Below, one piece after another: positions 17,252 to 24,715 of a DNA stretch of 64,000 nucleotides (positions are counted from its first letter, which is position 1; each line of letters begins with the position of its first letter). The DNA comes from Ilumatobacteraceae bacterium. Lineage in GTDB: Bacteria; Actinomycetota; Acidimicrobiia; Acidimicrobiales; Ilumatobacteraceae. A program made the translations under genes and the position numbers. The stretch covers positions 1 through 64,000 of the forward strand of contig JALHOG010000018.1 of assembly GCA_022843125.1 (NCBI GenBank), read 5' to 3'. The notes under the pieces are model-generated. The model was not told where the DNA came from and did not search any database. It saw nothing but the letters and a program-made list of their open reading frames with translations.

Positions 17252-18640
17252 GTGCTTCGCTTGCGGGCATCCCAGTTGGCCAGACGCCTCGCACGTTCCG
17301 CGCGCGTGCGCTCGGAGGCCAGGAGGAACGTGCCCGGCGGCGGGAACGTGGCGTCCGCTTGCCCACAAGCCGATCAAGACGTCGGGGCTGCGGCTGACGA
17401 GGTGCAGACCATCACCACGCTCGACGAACTCGATACCTGGCTCGAGCTCGTCGACCGGGCGGCGGCGGTGTCCGACGACGAGATGCGGCGCGTGTTCAGC
17501 GGCTTCCGGATGGAGCTCGAAGATCGTGCAATCGACGAACCGTTCTCAGATTCCTATCGAGCCCATCAGTTCGAGCTCTACCGCCGCATCGCCAACTCCA
17601 CCTACACGGTCGAGAACGAACACTCGGGGTTCGAAGTCGATCCGAAACGCCCGTTTCCGTACTACACGGAGAGCTGGCAGACCGTGTCGAACCAGCTCCT
17701 CGCGATCGGCTTCCTCATCCAAACGATGGCGTTGCCGAGTCGAGCGTCTGTTCTGGAGTTCGGTCCTGGTTGGGGAAACACCACGATCCAGTTGGCGCGC
17801 ATGGGTTACGACGTCGAGGCGGTCGACATCGACCCGACCTTCGTTCAACTCATTGCCGACCGAGCGGCGCTGATCGACGTGCCCGTCAACGTCCGCACCG
17901 GGACATTCCTCGATGTCGGTCTGCTCGACAAGGAGTACGACGCCGTGCTCTTCTTCGAGTGCTTTCACCACTGCTCCGATCATCGTGCGCTGCTGACTGA
18001 CCTGCAGGACCGACTCAAGCCAGGTGGACGGGTCTTCCTCGCATCCGAGCCGATCTACGACGGCTTCCACGCGCCTTGGGGACTGAGGCTCGACGGAGAG
18101 TCACTCTGGGCCATCCGGCGGCACGGCTGGCTCGAGCTCGGCTTCCAGGAGTCGTACTTCATCGAGGCGTGCATGCGCCTCGGCTGGAGCGTGCACAAGC
18201 ACAGCACGGACGTGACCCCACTCGGAACGATCTTCGAGTTGCGCCTGCTCGGCGAGGTGATCGAGCCCGGCTCGGTGCGATTGCCACCGAAGGATGACGC
18301 CGGATGGGCGCTTCCCGACACGCCCCCGTCGGCGCACCGGTTCACCTCGGCGAAGTCTCGACTCGTCGTCCCGGTCGATCGGGACTGGGACACGATCACC
18401 ATCGAGGTCGTCAACCCGTCGGTGCGCGATCTCCCGCTCACCGTCCGGCACGGCGGCCACACCGTCTCCGAGGTCGTCACGGCGACGACGCAGCGCCCGA
18501 TCCGGATTCCCTACGCCCCGGACGCGGGCGACATCTGGTTCGAGACCGACGAGTGGCTCCCCACCGAGCACCTCCCAGGATCTGCCGATGCCCGCCGGCT
18601 CGGGGTAGCCGTCCGTTCCGTAGCGTTCGGGCGCAGTTGA
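17252..18640 (+). CDS. SAM-dependent methyltransferase with C-terminal beta domain
   Basis: About 462 aa. The N-terminus is Arg-rich (LRLRASQLARRLARSARVR). The methyltransferase core lies at about 150-300 with VLEFGPGWGNTTIQLARMG (motif I), AVDIDPTF, LFFECFHHCSD and RLKPGGRVFLASEP. The last 100 residues (VPVDRDWDTITIEVV... IWFETDEWLPTE) are beta-rich and resemble a glycan-interaction module. The start is uncertain: GTG 17252 gives this length, GTG 17213 or GTG 17351 are possible, and anything further upstream is antisense to FkbM. It lies divergent to FkbM in the glycan locus and probably methylates a sugar. Confidence 0.85.
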   Translation: MLRLRASQLARRLARSARVRSEARRNVPGGGNVASACPQADQDVGAAADEVQTITTLDELDTWLELVDRAAAVSDDEMRRVFSGFRMELEDRAIDEPFSDSYRAHQFELYRRIANSTYTVENEHSGFEVDPKRPFPYYTESWQTVSNQLLAIGFLIQTMALPSRASVLEFGPGWGNTTIQLARMGYDVEAVDIDPTFVQLIADRAALIDVPVNVRTGTFLDVGLLDKEYDAVLFFECFHHCSDHRALLTDLQDRLKPGGRVFLASEPIYDGFHAPWGLRLDGESLWAIRRHGWLELGFQESYFIEACMRLGWSVHKHSTDVTPLGTIFELRLLGEVIEPGSVRLPPKDDAGWALPDTPPSAHRFTSAKSRLVVPVDRDWDTITIEVVNPSVRDLPLTVRHGGHTVSEVVTATTQRPIRIPYAPDAGDIWFETDEWLPTEHLPGSADARRLGVAVRSVAFGRS

Positions 18641-18653
18641 AACTCGTACGACG

Positions 18654-20471
18654 ATGACCCAGCAGCTCGTCCATGACGTCGAGGCGCACGACCCGGACGA
18701 TCAACCGGCGAGGCGCCGGTGGCGGTTCACACCGTCGCGAGCCGCAGTGTTCGTCCTCCCGACCGTGTTGTTCCTCGCGCTCGGCGTGCGGCCGCTTGAG
18801 CCGCTCAACGGACAGGATGGCTACCTCTACACGGCCATGGTGCCCCGGATGTACGACTTCATGAATCGCTTCCCGGACGCCTACTACGGCGTTCGGTTCG
18901 GCTACACCCTGCCGACATGGCTCGCGACGAAGCTGTTGGGATTCGAGGGCGGCTACCTGATCGTGCGCTGGGTTGCCATCGGCGCCATTTGCACCGTCTT
19001 GACCAGATCTGTTCGCCCTCGAGCTGCACTTCTCGCGACCACGCTCCTCGCCACTTCTCCGATCCTCCTCGTCGCAGCGTTCAACACCTACACCCTGTCG
19101 ATCGGAGTGCTGAGCTTCGTCGCAGCGGCGACGTTGCTGGCGACGGCGCGGAGTGAGCACCCGCGGCTCTTGCTACGAGTTGGCTGCGCAGGGGCCCTCC
19201 TGGCGACGACGTGGAACTCGCACCTCGTCGCTGTGCCGATTTCCCTCGTGGTCGGCCTGCTCTTCGTGATCGATCACGTCGCTCATGGTTGTGAACGCCG
19301 CGGGAGGATGGCAGTCCGGCTCGCCGCTGCGCTCGCCGTCGGTGCCGTCCTCGTCACCTCCATCGGCATCGTCGTCTACGGCACGCAGTTCGGCGTGTGG
19401 GATCTGTACGGGCCATCGTTGGACCAAGCTCGCCGCCCGGCGGATTCGTTCTACCTCGACCCAGGATGGAACTGGATCAGTTGGCGGCACTACCTCTGGG
19501 TCGGGCCGATCGCGACGATTGCCGGAGTGCTTGCATGGCGAACGGAGACCGAGCCGACGGTGCGTGATGTGGCACGTCGGCTCACCGTCTTCAGCACCGT
19601 GTGCTTCGGCATCTTCGTCTGCTTCCAGTTTCTGTTGGACAGCCCGTTGCTCGCGATCTACTTCTACTCGGCCCTCCCGCTCGCGCTGGCAGTCACGTGT
19701 GTTGCGTTCTCATGCGCCGCAGTCGTGAACCGTCCGCTCCCGATGGCCAACCTCCAGACTGCATCGATCGGCATCGCGGCTCTCCTCGCGCTCGTGACCG
19801 CGGCGCGAGTCGGGGGCCAGTTCGCCGTCGTGACGCTTCTCGCCGTTACCGCGTCGGTTCTGGCTGTCGTGTGCGTCGTCCGATCGAGCCAGACCGCCGC
19901 GATCGGCATGGGCCTCATCGTGCTCGCAATGTCCTGGACCACGGTGTCATCGCCACACGACTTCCCAGGTACCCCTGGTGGCTTCCGCACCGACCCCTAC
20001 TACGACACCGTGCTGTTCTCATACGACTGGACGATGATGGATCGCGCTCAACTCGTCGACGAGTTCGCGCGAGCACTCCCGAGCCTTCCCGACGAGCGCG
20101 GAGCCATGAGTGTGTGGTTCGACCCGGCACAACCCTACGACCAGTTGTCGGCTCCGCTCGCATGGCGACGGAGTGCGCTCAACACGGCAACAGACCCTGG
20201 GCCGCCGGAGGTCACCGAGTCGATTCGTTCTGCGCTCGCGGTTGAGCGACCCCGATACATCGTCATCATCGACGGGCAGCAGACCGACGCGACGCTCGGC
20301 GCCGCCGGGATCATCGAGGTGGCCCCCTACGCCGTGGCATGGCAGCGACAATTCACCGAGGGTGACCTCGTCGCGCACGTGGTGTTGCTCGAACGAGCAC
20401 CCGGCACGTGGCCGGACTTCCCCTGTCGATCGCCCGAGGGCCTTGCAGGGGTCTGCCCCTTGGGCAGCTGA
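18654..20471 (+). CDS. Polytopic membrane protein, probable GT-C glycosyltransferase
   Basis: A 605-aa integral membrane protein with about ten hydrophobic segments between residues 30 and 430 and a soluble C-terminal domain (about 440-605). The first extracytoplasmic loop carries NGQDGYLYTAM, where the acidic residue sits as in the catalytic loop of the ArnT/PMT-like GT-C fold. The external domain has a Tyr/Asp-rich FRTDPYYDTVLFSYDWTMMD. GT-C enzymes transfer sugars from polyprenyl phosphates outside the membrane. This fits the GT2/DPM-type enzyme of the locus, which would make such a donor. Family assignment is from topology and motif, so moderate. Confidence 0.75.
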   Translation: MTQQLVHDVEAHDPDDQPARRRWRFTPSRAAVFVLPTVLFLALGVRPLEPLNGQDGYLYTAMVPRMYDFMNRFPDAYYGVRFGYTLPTWLATKLLGFEGGYLIVRWVAIGAICTVLTRSVRPRAALLATTLLATSPILLVAAFNTYTLSIGVLSFVAAATLLATARSEHPRLLLRVGCAGALLATTWNSHLVAVPISLVVGLLFVIDHVAHGCERRGRMAVRLAAALAVGAVLVTSIGIVVYGTQFGVWDLYGPSLDQARRPADSFYLDPGWNWISWRHYLWVGPIATIAGVLAWRTETEPTVRDVARRLTVFSTVCFGIFVCFQFLLDSPLLAIYFYSALPLALAVTCVAFSCAAVVNRPLPMANLQTASIGIAALLALVTAARVGGQFAVVTLLAVTASVLAVVCVVRSSQTAAIGMGLIVLAMSWTTVSSPHDFPGTPGGFRTDPYYDTVLFSYDWTMMDRAQLVDEFARALPSLPDERGAMSVWFDPAQPYDQLSAPLAWRRSALNTATDPGPPEVTESIRSALAVERPRYIVIIDGQQTDATLGAAGIIEVAPYAVAWQRQFTEGDLVAHVVLLERAPGTWPDFPCRSPEGLAGVCPLGS

Positions 20472-20555
20472 AACTCGACGACCGACGCGAGTCCCGCAGG
20501 GGCTCCCGTGGTGACCGGACTTCGACGCTCGGCGCAACGTTCGCAGATCGGCGGA

Positions 20556-21341
20556 CTAGGTGAGGCCGAGGTTCGCCCTCAGCTCACGCAGATGCGCAAT
20601 GCCCGCGTCGTAGGCGACCCGGTCGATCGCCGTGAATTCCAGGAGCACACCCATCTCCTCGTCGGTCAGCTCGGCGACGGTCTTCTGGGTCGATTGCGCC
20701 AGGTTCAGGCGGGGCGGTGCTTCGTCCCACGTCGTACCGAGCACTGCGGCGAAGGTCGAGAACGTCGAGGGCAGGTCTTCGACGATGCCGACCGCATCGA
20801 TCGACGACAAGGCGTCCAGCACCGCCGACTCCAGCCCCACCTGAGCGTCGAGAGAGTACAACGCTCGCTCGAATCCGACGCTCATGCCGTCCGGCGGCCG
20901 CTCCGACAAACCCGGCTTCAGAAGGACGCGAGCAAAGCTCAATGATGCGAGGTATCGGGCCTGGAAGTTCTCCACCGTGGTTCGCAGAACGGGATCGTCG
21001 CAGTACTGAGTCACCGATTTCCCGAACGCCCGGTCGTGCAACGGATGACTCGGCTCGCGCTGTACATGGTTGATGTGCGAGAGCGCTCTTGCCACAGGCT
21101 CACGGAGCACAGTCAAGATCGTGGGCCATTCCCCGAGCCGCAGCACAAACAGCCCGCCAAAGTGGCCCGAGACGATGCGGGTGTCACTCGTCATCGCATC
21201 GTTTGAGCGCATGAGGTCATCCCAGAGCAGCTGCCGAGACACTCTCTCGGGTCCGGCGATGGCGACGAAGAACGCGTGCACGCTGGTGCCGGCCGTCTTC
21301 GGAATGTGCAAGAAGTAGACGAGGTCCGACACACCACCCAT
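20556..21341 (-). CDS. Sulfotransferase family protein
   Basis: A 261-aa PAPS-dependent sulfotransferase. The 5'-phosphosulfate loop is FLHIPKTAGTSVHAFF at about 10-25, and the 3'-phosphate-binding segment is TVLREPVARALSHINH at about 76-91, both diagnostic of the Sulfotransfer_2 type. It probably sulfates a sugar hydroxyl of the glycan made by the neighbouring genes (inference from location). The ATG at 21341 is supported by a TACCGT hexamer ending 6 nt upstream. It converges with the membrane protein gene ending at 20471. Confidence 0.88.
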   Translation of the reverse strand: MGGVSDLVYFLHIPKTAGTSVHAFFVAIAGPERVSRQLLWDDLMRSNDAMTSDTRIVSGHFGGLFVLRLGEWPTILTVLREPVARALSHINHVQREPSHPLHDRAFGKSVTQYCDDPVLRTTVENFQARYLASLSFARVLLKPGLSERPPDGMSVGFERALYSLDAQVGLESAVLDALSSIDAVGIVEDLPSTFSTFAAVLGTTWDEAPPRLNLAQSTQKTVAELTDEEMGVLLEFTAIDRVAYDAGIAHLRELRANLGLT

Positions 21342-21347
21342 CAGAAC

Positions 21348-21353
21348 ACGGTA
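21348..21353 (-). promoter_or_regulatory. -10 element, leaderless promoter of the sulfotransferase
   Basis: TACCGT on the minus strand, 6 nt before the ATG at 21341. Confidence 0.5.
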
Positions 21354-21374
21354 CCGGCCGGCCCGCGGCTGAGA

Positions 21375-22130
21375 TCAGGCGGCGCGGACCCGGTCGAGCC
21401 AACCGAGGAGGATCGCAACCGCCCTCGGGTCGTGGCGGAGGCGATGGCCGGCGCCGGAGAGCAGGCACAGCTCGGCGGAGCCATGAGCCTGGGCGAGCTG
21501 ACGGCCGTCGGAGGTGGGCACGCTGTCATCGTCCTCGCCGTGCATCACCAGCATCGGGCGCGGCGCGAATCGGCGGGCCGCGGCCGTGGGACGGAAGCGC
21601 CGGAACGCCCGCGACCAATCATCCATCGAGGATGGGAATCCAGGGGTTCGCACCGCGCCGATCTCGCGAGCGTGGTCGAGGAACCGACGCGGATGATCGG
21701 CCCAGTCGTCGAAGTCGGCACGTGGCGAGAGCAGGCCCGCCGCGTGGACACGCGGATCGTCCGCGCCCACGCACACCGCGAGCGAGCCGCCCGTGTTCGT
21801 GCCGACGAGCACGACCCGGTCGACGCCGGCGGTGCGCATGAGGTGGTCGATCGCTGCCCGCAAGTCGTCGATCCAGCCCTGCAGCGAGAAGTCACCGGTG
21901 CTCGTGCCGCACCCCCGGAACGTGAACGTCATCGCGATGTAGCCGACCTCGTAGGCGATGCGATCGACCAGCTGCGGGAACGTGCCGGCCGAGCGGCGCG
22001 CATCGATCGGGCCGATCGGGAACCCGTGGCACAAGATCATGCCCGGCGGGTTGGGGCCAGCCGTGCCGACCGCCGGGTGCTTGATGTAGCAGGCGAGCGT
22101 CTGGCCACCGCTCTGGAAGGTGTCGTCCAC
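21375..22130 (-). CDS. Alpha/beta hydrolase with atypical nucleophile position
   Basis: A 251-aa alpha/beta-hydrolase fold protein. The oxyanion HGFPIG lies near 35, the elbow strand is RVVLVGTNTGGSLAV at about 105-119, the acid is in VMHGEDDDSVP and the His is in GAGHRLRHD. In the nucleophile elbow (G-x-Nuc-x-G) the residue at the Ser position is N112, not Ser, Asp or Cys, so normal serine esterase chemistry looks impossible. A sequencing or assembly error is less likely because the flanks are intact. The start (GTG 22130) lies 17 nt after the upstream small gene. Confidence 0.85.
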   Translation of the reverse strand: MDDTFQSGGQTLACYIKHPAVGTAGPNPPGMILCHGFPIGPIDARRSAGTFPQLVDRIAYEVGYIAMTFTFRGCGTSTGDFSLQGWIDDLRAAIDHLMRTAGVDRVVLVGTNTGGSLAVCVGADDPRVHAAGLLSPRADFDDWADHPRRFLDHAREIGAVRTPGFPSSMDDWSRAFRRFRPTAAARRFAPRPMLVMHGEDDDSVPTSDGRQLAQAHGSAELCLLSGAGHRLRHDPRAVAILLGWLDRVRAA

Positions 22131-22147
22131 GGTGGCGGCGGTGGCGG

Positions 22148-22378
22148 TCAGGCGCGCGGCTTGCGATGCAGCCGGCGAGTGCCCGGCGTGGCCAACGTGT
22201 AGCCACGGTTCCGGGCCTCCGCCAGGGTGTCGGGACCGAACTGGATGCCGACGCCGGCATCGGCAATCTCGTGGATCACGCTCGCATCTGCGTCGTCGAC
22301 CGTGTCGAGGTCGTAGACGAGTTGTGTGCGCTTGTCGCCGAGGAACCGGGCGTGCTCGAACCGAGAGGGCCGCTGCAT
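22148..22378 (-). CDS. Conserved hypothetical protein, 76 aa
   Basis: Short cytosolic protein beginning MQRPSRFEHARFLGDKRTQ, with VYDLDTVDD and EIADAGVGIQFGPDTLAEARNRGY. No family is recognised with certainty. It looks like a small actinobacterial protein with a mixed alpha/beta fold. The ATG at 22378 is fixed by a TAACCT hexamer ending 7 nt upstream; the frame open to 22489 is leader sequence. It lies 17 nt ahead of the alpha/beta hydrolase and is probably co-transcribed with it. Confidence 0.75.
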   Translation of the reverse strand: MQRPSRFEHARFLGDKRTQLVYDLDTVDDADASVIHEIADAGVGIQFGPDTLAEARNRGYTLATPGTRRLHRKPRA

Positions 22379-22385
22379 GCCCGCC

Positions 22386-22391
22386 AGGTTA
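22386..22391 (-). promoter_or_regulatory. -10 element, leaderless promoter of the 76-aa gene
   Basis: TAACCT on the minus strand, 7 nt before the ATG at 22378. Confidence 0.5.
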
Positions 22392-22427
22392 CGCGTCGGA
22401 CGCCCGAAAAGGCAGTCCACACGCGGA

Positions 22428-22457
22428 ACGAGGGAGCGCCCGCAGGCACTCCCTCGT
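22428..22457 (-). terminator. Hairpin between the 14-codon ORF and the 76-aa gene
   Basis: Perfect 9-bp stem (ACGAGGGAG at 22428-22436 with CTCCCTCGT at 22449-22457) around a 12-nt loop. A CCTTTTC run follows about 17 nt later on the minus strand. It could end the short upstream transcript just before the next promoter. Confidence 0.45.
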
Positions 22458-22570
22458 CCGTGTTTCGACTGATTGGGACCGGACACCACCTGTATTCGCC
22501 GACGGGACGAGCTCCGGCATGGTGTACGGCGGGGTTGGCGGGATTTCGCCAGGCCGTCCAGCCTGTTGAC

Positions 22571-22615
22571 CTAGCGGCCAACCACCTCCAGGGTCCCGAA
22601 AGAACTGTCTGACAT
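22571..22615 (-). CDS. 14-codon ORF behind a strong Shine-Dalgarno site
   Basis: ATG at 22615 reads MSDSSFGTLEVVGR and stops at TAG 22571. GAGAGGAGGTGG lies about 8 nt upstream, one of the strongest ribosome-binding sites in the window. Just before it is a perfect 6-bp hairpin (TCTCTC/GAGAGA) at 22632-22647. The 190 nt downstream hold no continuing frame but can fold (TGGCG/CGCCA at 22536-22551, and the 22428 hairpin). It may be a leader peptide, the coding part of a small regulatory RNA, or a short peptide gene. Confidence 0.4.
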   Translation of the reverse strand: MSDSSFGTLEVVGR

Positions 22616-22737
22616 CGTGTGGACCACCTCCTCTCTCTGGTGAGAGAAAGTCAAGCACATGCGTCGGCACGTGTCTCGGTCAGATTTCGAAACGCTGTGT
22701 TACGGCACGCGATCGGCCGATGGTTCGAACATGCTCG

Positions 22738-23199
22738 TCAGATCACGTCGTCGAGCGGGGCCTGCGGGCCGACCGCTCCGATCGCTTCGAAGTACGCGAG
22801 GTGGGCGTCGACCACGTTCACCGCGTCGACGTCGTCGAGCAGCTCGACACCGATCTCCTCGGCGACGCCGAGCAGGTGCGCGACGAGCGCATCCTCGCTG
22901 ATGACCACCTGTTCGGAGATCGTCTGGCGAGCATCGACCGCACGGTCGGGCTGGAGACCGTGGGCGTGCAGCCAGTTGATGTGGGCGACCAACAACGACT
23001 GCACCTCTTCGGGCGTGAGCCGCGCCTGGCTCTCGACAGGCAACCGGTCGGCCACGAAGTCGACCGCCTCGTCGAGCTCGTAGACGGCCCGCGGTGCGAT
23101 CGTGTCGAGCCGATGCGCCTCACGCCCGATCGTCCCAGCGGCGATGGCGAACACCAGCACCGCCGAGATCGCCACGAACACCCACACGATCGCATCCAT
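22738..23199 (-). CDS. Membrane-anchored hypothetical protein, 153 aa
   Basis: One N-terminal transmembrane helix (residues about 3-24, WVFVAISAVLVFAIAAGTI) is followed by a soluble, acidic, mostly helical domain. That domain includes RAVYELDEAVDFVADRLP, LTPEEVQSLLVAHINWLHAHG, VISEDALVAHLLGVAEE and DAHLAYFEAIGAVGP. Proteins of this layout occur widely in actinobacteria without a known role. The ATG at 23199 is supported by TAGGCT ending 6 nt upstream, with a long dyad over the -35 area. Confidence 0.75.
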   Translation of the reverse strand: MDAIVWVFVAISAVLVFAIAAGTIGREAHRLDTIAPRAVYELDEAVDFVADRLPVESQARLTPEEVQSLLVAHINWLHAHGLQPDRAVDARQTISEQVVISEDALVAHLLGVAEEIGVELLDDVDAVNVVDAHLAYFEAIGAVGPQAPLDDVI

Positions 23200-23205
23200 G
23201 GCGCC

Positions 23206-23211
23206 AGCCTA
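23206..23211 (-). promoter_or_regulatory. -10 element, leaderless promoter of the 153-aa membrane protein
   Basis: TAGGCT on the minus strand, 6 nt before the ATG at 23199. Confidence 0.5.
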
Positions 23212-23217
23212 CGAACA

Positions 23218-23250
23218 CCGTTCACGTCGTGTCGGACACAACGTGAACGG
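23218..23250. promoter_or_regulatory. Dyad upstream of the 153-aa membrane protein
   Basis: Perfect 10-bp arms CCGTTCACGT (23218-23227) and ACGTGAACGG (23241-23250) around 13 nt that contain a smaller TGT/ACA dyad. It covers about -20 to -52 of the predicted promoter and lies 24 nt after the acyl-CoA dehydrogenase stop. It could be an operator or a terminator. Confidence 0.45.
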
Positions 23251-23273
23251 CCCCGATGTCGAGGGCGTTCGGC

Positions 23274-24389
23274 TCAGATGCCGATGCGCTGGGCGAGGAG
23301 CTCGCGGTGGTAGGTGGGGTCGCCGAACATGAGCTCGGACGACTTCGCACGCTTGAAGTACAGGTGCGCCGGGTGCTCCCAGGTGAAGCCGATGCCGCCG
23401 TGGATCTGGATGTTCTCGGCGGTGGCGTGGAAGTACGCCTCGGAGCAGTACGCCTTGGCGAGCGAGGCCACCGACGGCAGCTCGTCGTTCATCTCGGCGG
23501 CGCACCACAGGCCGTAGTAGGCGGCCGACTTGGCCGACTCGACCTCGAGCAGCATGTCGGCGCACTTGTGCTTGATCGCCTGGAACGAGCCGATCGGCCG
23601 GCCGAACTGGACGCGGTCCTTGGCGTACTGGACGGCCATCTCGAGCACGAACTGCGCACCGCCCACCTGCTCGGCGGCGAGGCCGACGGCGGCGAGGTCG
23701 AGCACCGTGCCGAGCACGTCCCACCCGGCGCCCTCGGTGCCGAGCAGCGTCGCCGGGGTGTTGTCGAAGTCGAGCTTGGCCTGCTTGCGGGTCTGGTCCA
23801 TGGTCGACAGCGGGGTCTTGGTGAGCCCGGCAGCGTCACCGGCGACGGTGAACAGGCTGACGCCGGCGGCCGTGCGGGCGGCGACGATGATCAGGCTCGC
23901 GGTGTGGCCGTCGAGCACGAAGCTCTTCGTGCCCGACAGGGTGTAGCCGTCACCCGAAGCGGTGGCCTCCATCGTGATGCCGGCCTCGTCCCACTTGCCC
24001 GAGGGCTCGGTGAACGCCAGCGTGGCGACGGTCTCGCCGCTCGCGATGCCGGGCAGGTGCGCTGCCTTCGCGGCGTCGTCACCGGAGTGGATCAGCGTGT
24101 TCGCTGCGAGCACGACCGACGAGAAGAACGGCGCACACAGCAGTGCGCGGCCCATCTCCTCGAGGACGATGCCGAGCTCGACGTACGAGAAGCCCGAGCC
24201 GCCGTACTCCTCCGGGATGTGCAGGCCCTGCAGACCCATCTGCTCGGCCATCTGCGACCAGACAGCCTGGTCGTACCCGGCCTCGGTCTCCATCTGCTCG
24301 CGCACGGCGCTCTCGGGGCTCTTGGCCTCCAGGAAGGCGCGGATGGTGGAGCGGAGCTCCTCTTGTTCCTCGGTGAAGGCGAAGTTCAT
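23274..24389 (-). CDS. Acyl-CoA dehydrogenase
   Basis: A 371-aa FAD-dependent acyl-CoA dehydrogenase with the three usual domains. The helical N-domain (1-110) holds HIPEEYGGSGFSYVELG. The beta middle domain has VATLAFTEPSGKWD and DGYTLSGTKSFVLDG. The C-domain has QYAKDRVQFGRPIGSFQAIKH and QIHGGIGFTWEHPAHLYFKRA. It oxidises acyl-CoA thioesters at the alpha-beta bond and passes electrons to ETF. The sequence (bulky GFTWEHP, short length) is like the actinobacterial FadE family used for steroid or branched acyl-CoA. It is a stand-alone gene here; no ETF genes are nearby. Confidence 0.93.
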   Translation of the reverse strand: MNFAFTEEQEELRSTIRAFLEAKSPESAVREQMETEAGYDQAVWSQMAEQMGLQGLHIPEEYGGSGFSYVELGIVLEEMGRALLCAPFFSSVVLAANTLIHSGDDAAKAAHLPGIASGETVATLAFTEPSGKWDEAGITMEATASGDGYTLSGTKSFVLDGHTASLIIVAARTAAGVSLFTVAGDAAGLTKTPLSTMDQTRKQAKLDFDNTPATLLGTEGAGWDVLGTVLDLAAVGLAAEQVGGAQFVLEMAVQYAKDRVQFGRPIGSFQAIKHKCADMLLEVESAKSAAYYGLWCAAEMNDELPSVASLAKAYCSEAYFHATAENIQIHGGIGFTWEHPAHLYFKRAKSSELMFGDPTYHRELLAQRIGI

Positions 24390-24432
24390 GCGCAGCAGTG
24401 TTCACCGGCTTGCCGCACGCCGGCAAATCTGA

Positions 24433-24454
24433 TTGTGTACACGCGTGCACACAA
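24433..24454. promoter_or_regulatory. Palindromic operator at the antitoxin start
   Basis: A 22-bp inverted repeat (TTGTGT-a-CACGCGTG-c-ACACAA, 20 of 22 positions symmetric) lies over the antitoxin start codon. Phd/YefM antitoxins bind such sites to repress their own operon. Confidence 0.6.
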
Positions 24455-24714
24455 CAGGGGTTCGTGAACTACGGTCCGGGCTGGCCGACGCCGTCCGCCG
24501 GGCAGCCGCCGGCCAACGCACCGTCATCACCGCTCACGGCCGACCGGTCGCCCAGCTCGCCCCGCTCGACGAGGCGTCGCCCGACATCGAACGGCTCGTG
24601 GCCGCAGGCGCGCTCGTGCCCCCTCGGCGTGCCGGCCACTGGCGGCCACCCGCGCCGGTCGCCGTGTGGTCGGGTGTCCGCATCGACCGCGCCCTGCGCG
24701 AACTGCGGGGTTGA
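24445..24714 (+). CDS. Type II antitoxin, Phd/YefM family
   Basis: About 89 aa. The N-terminal Phd/YefM DNA-binding part is clear (TTGVRELRSGLADAVRRAAA, then GQRTVITAHGRPVAQLAPL). The C-terminal tail (VWSGVRIDRALRELRG) should wrap the toxin. GTG 24445 lies inside a 22-bp palindrome and matches the usual family start two residues before TGVREL; TTG 24433 would add four residues. The toxin start follows 1 nt after this stop, the usual antitoxin-first order. Antitoxin and toxin should form a complex that binds the palindrome. Confidence 0.88.
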   Translation: MHTTGVRELRSGLADAVRRAAAGQRTVITAHGRPVAQLAPLDEASPDIERLVAAGALVPPRRAGHWRPPAPVAVWSGVRIDRALRELRG

Positions 24715-24715
24715 C

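Noticed and set aside
22379-22640. Possible tmRNA or known riboswitch
   Set aside because: No tRNA-like domain, tag reading frame or known riboswitch consensus could be recognised; kept only as an uncharacterised leader.
22700-22740. GGTTCGAAC string resembling a tRNA T-arm
   Set aside because: No acceptor stem, anticodon loop or CCA end can be drawn around it.
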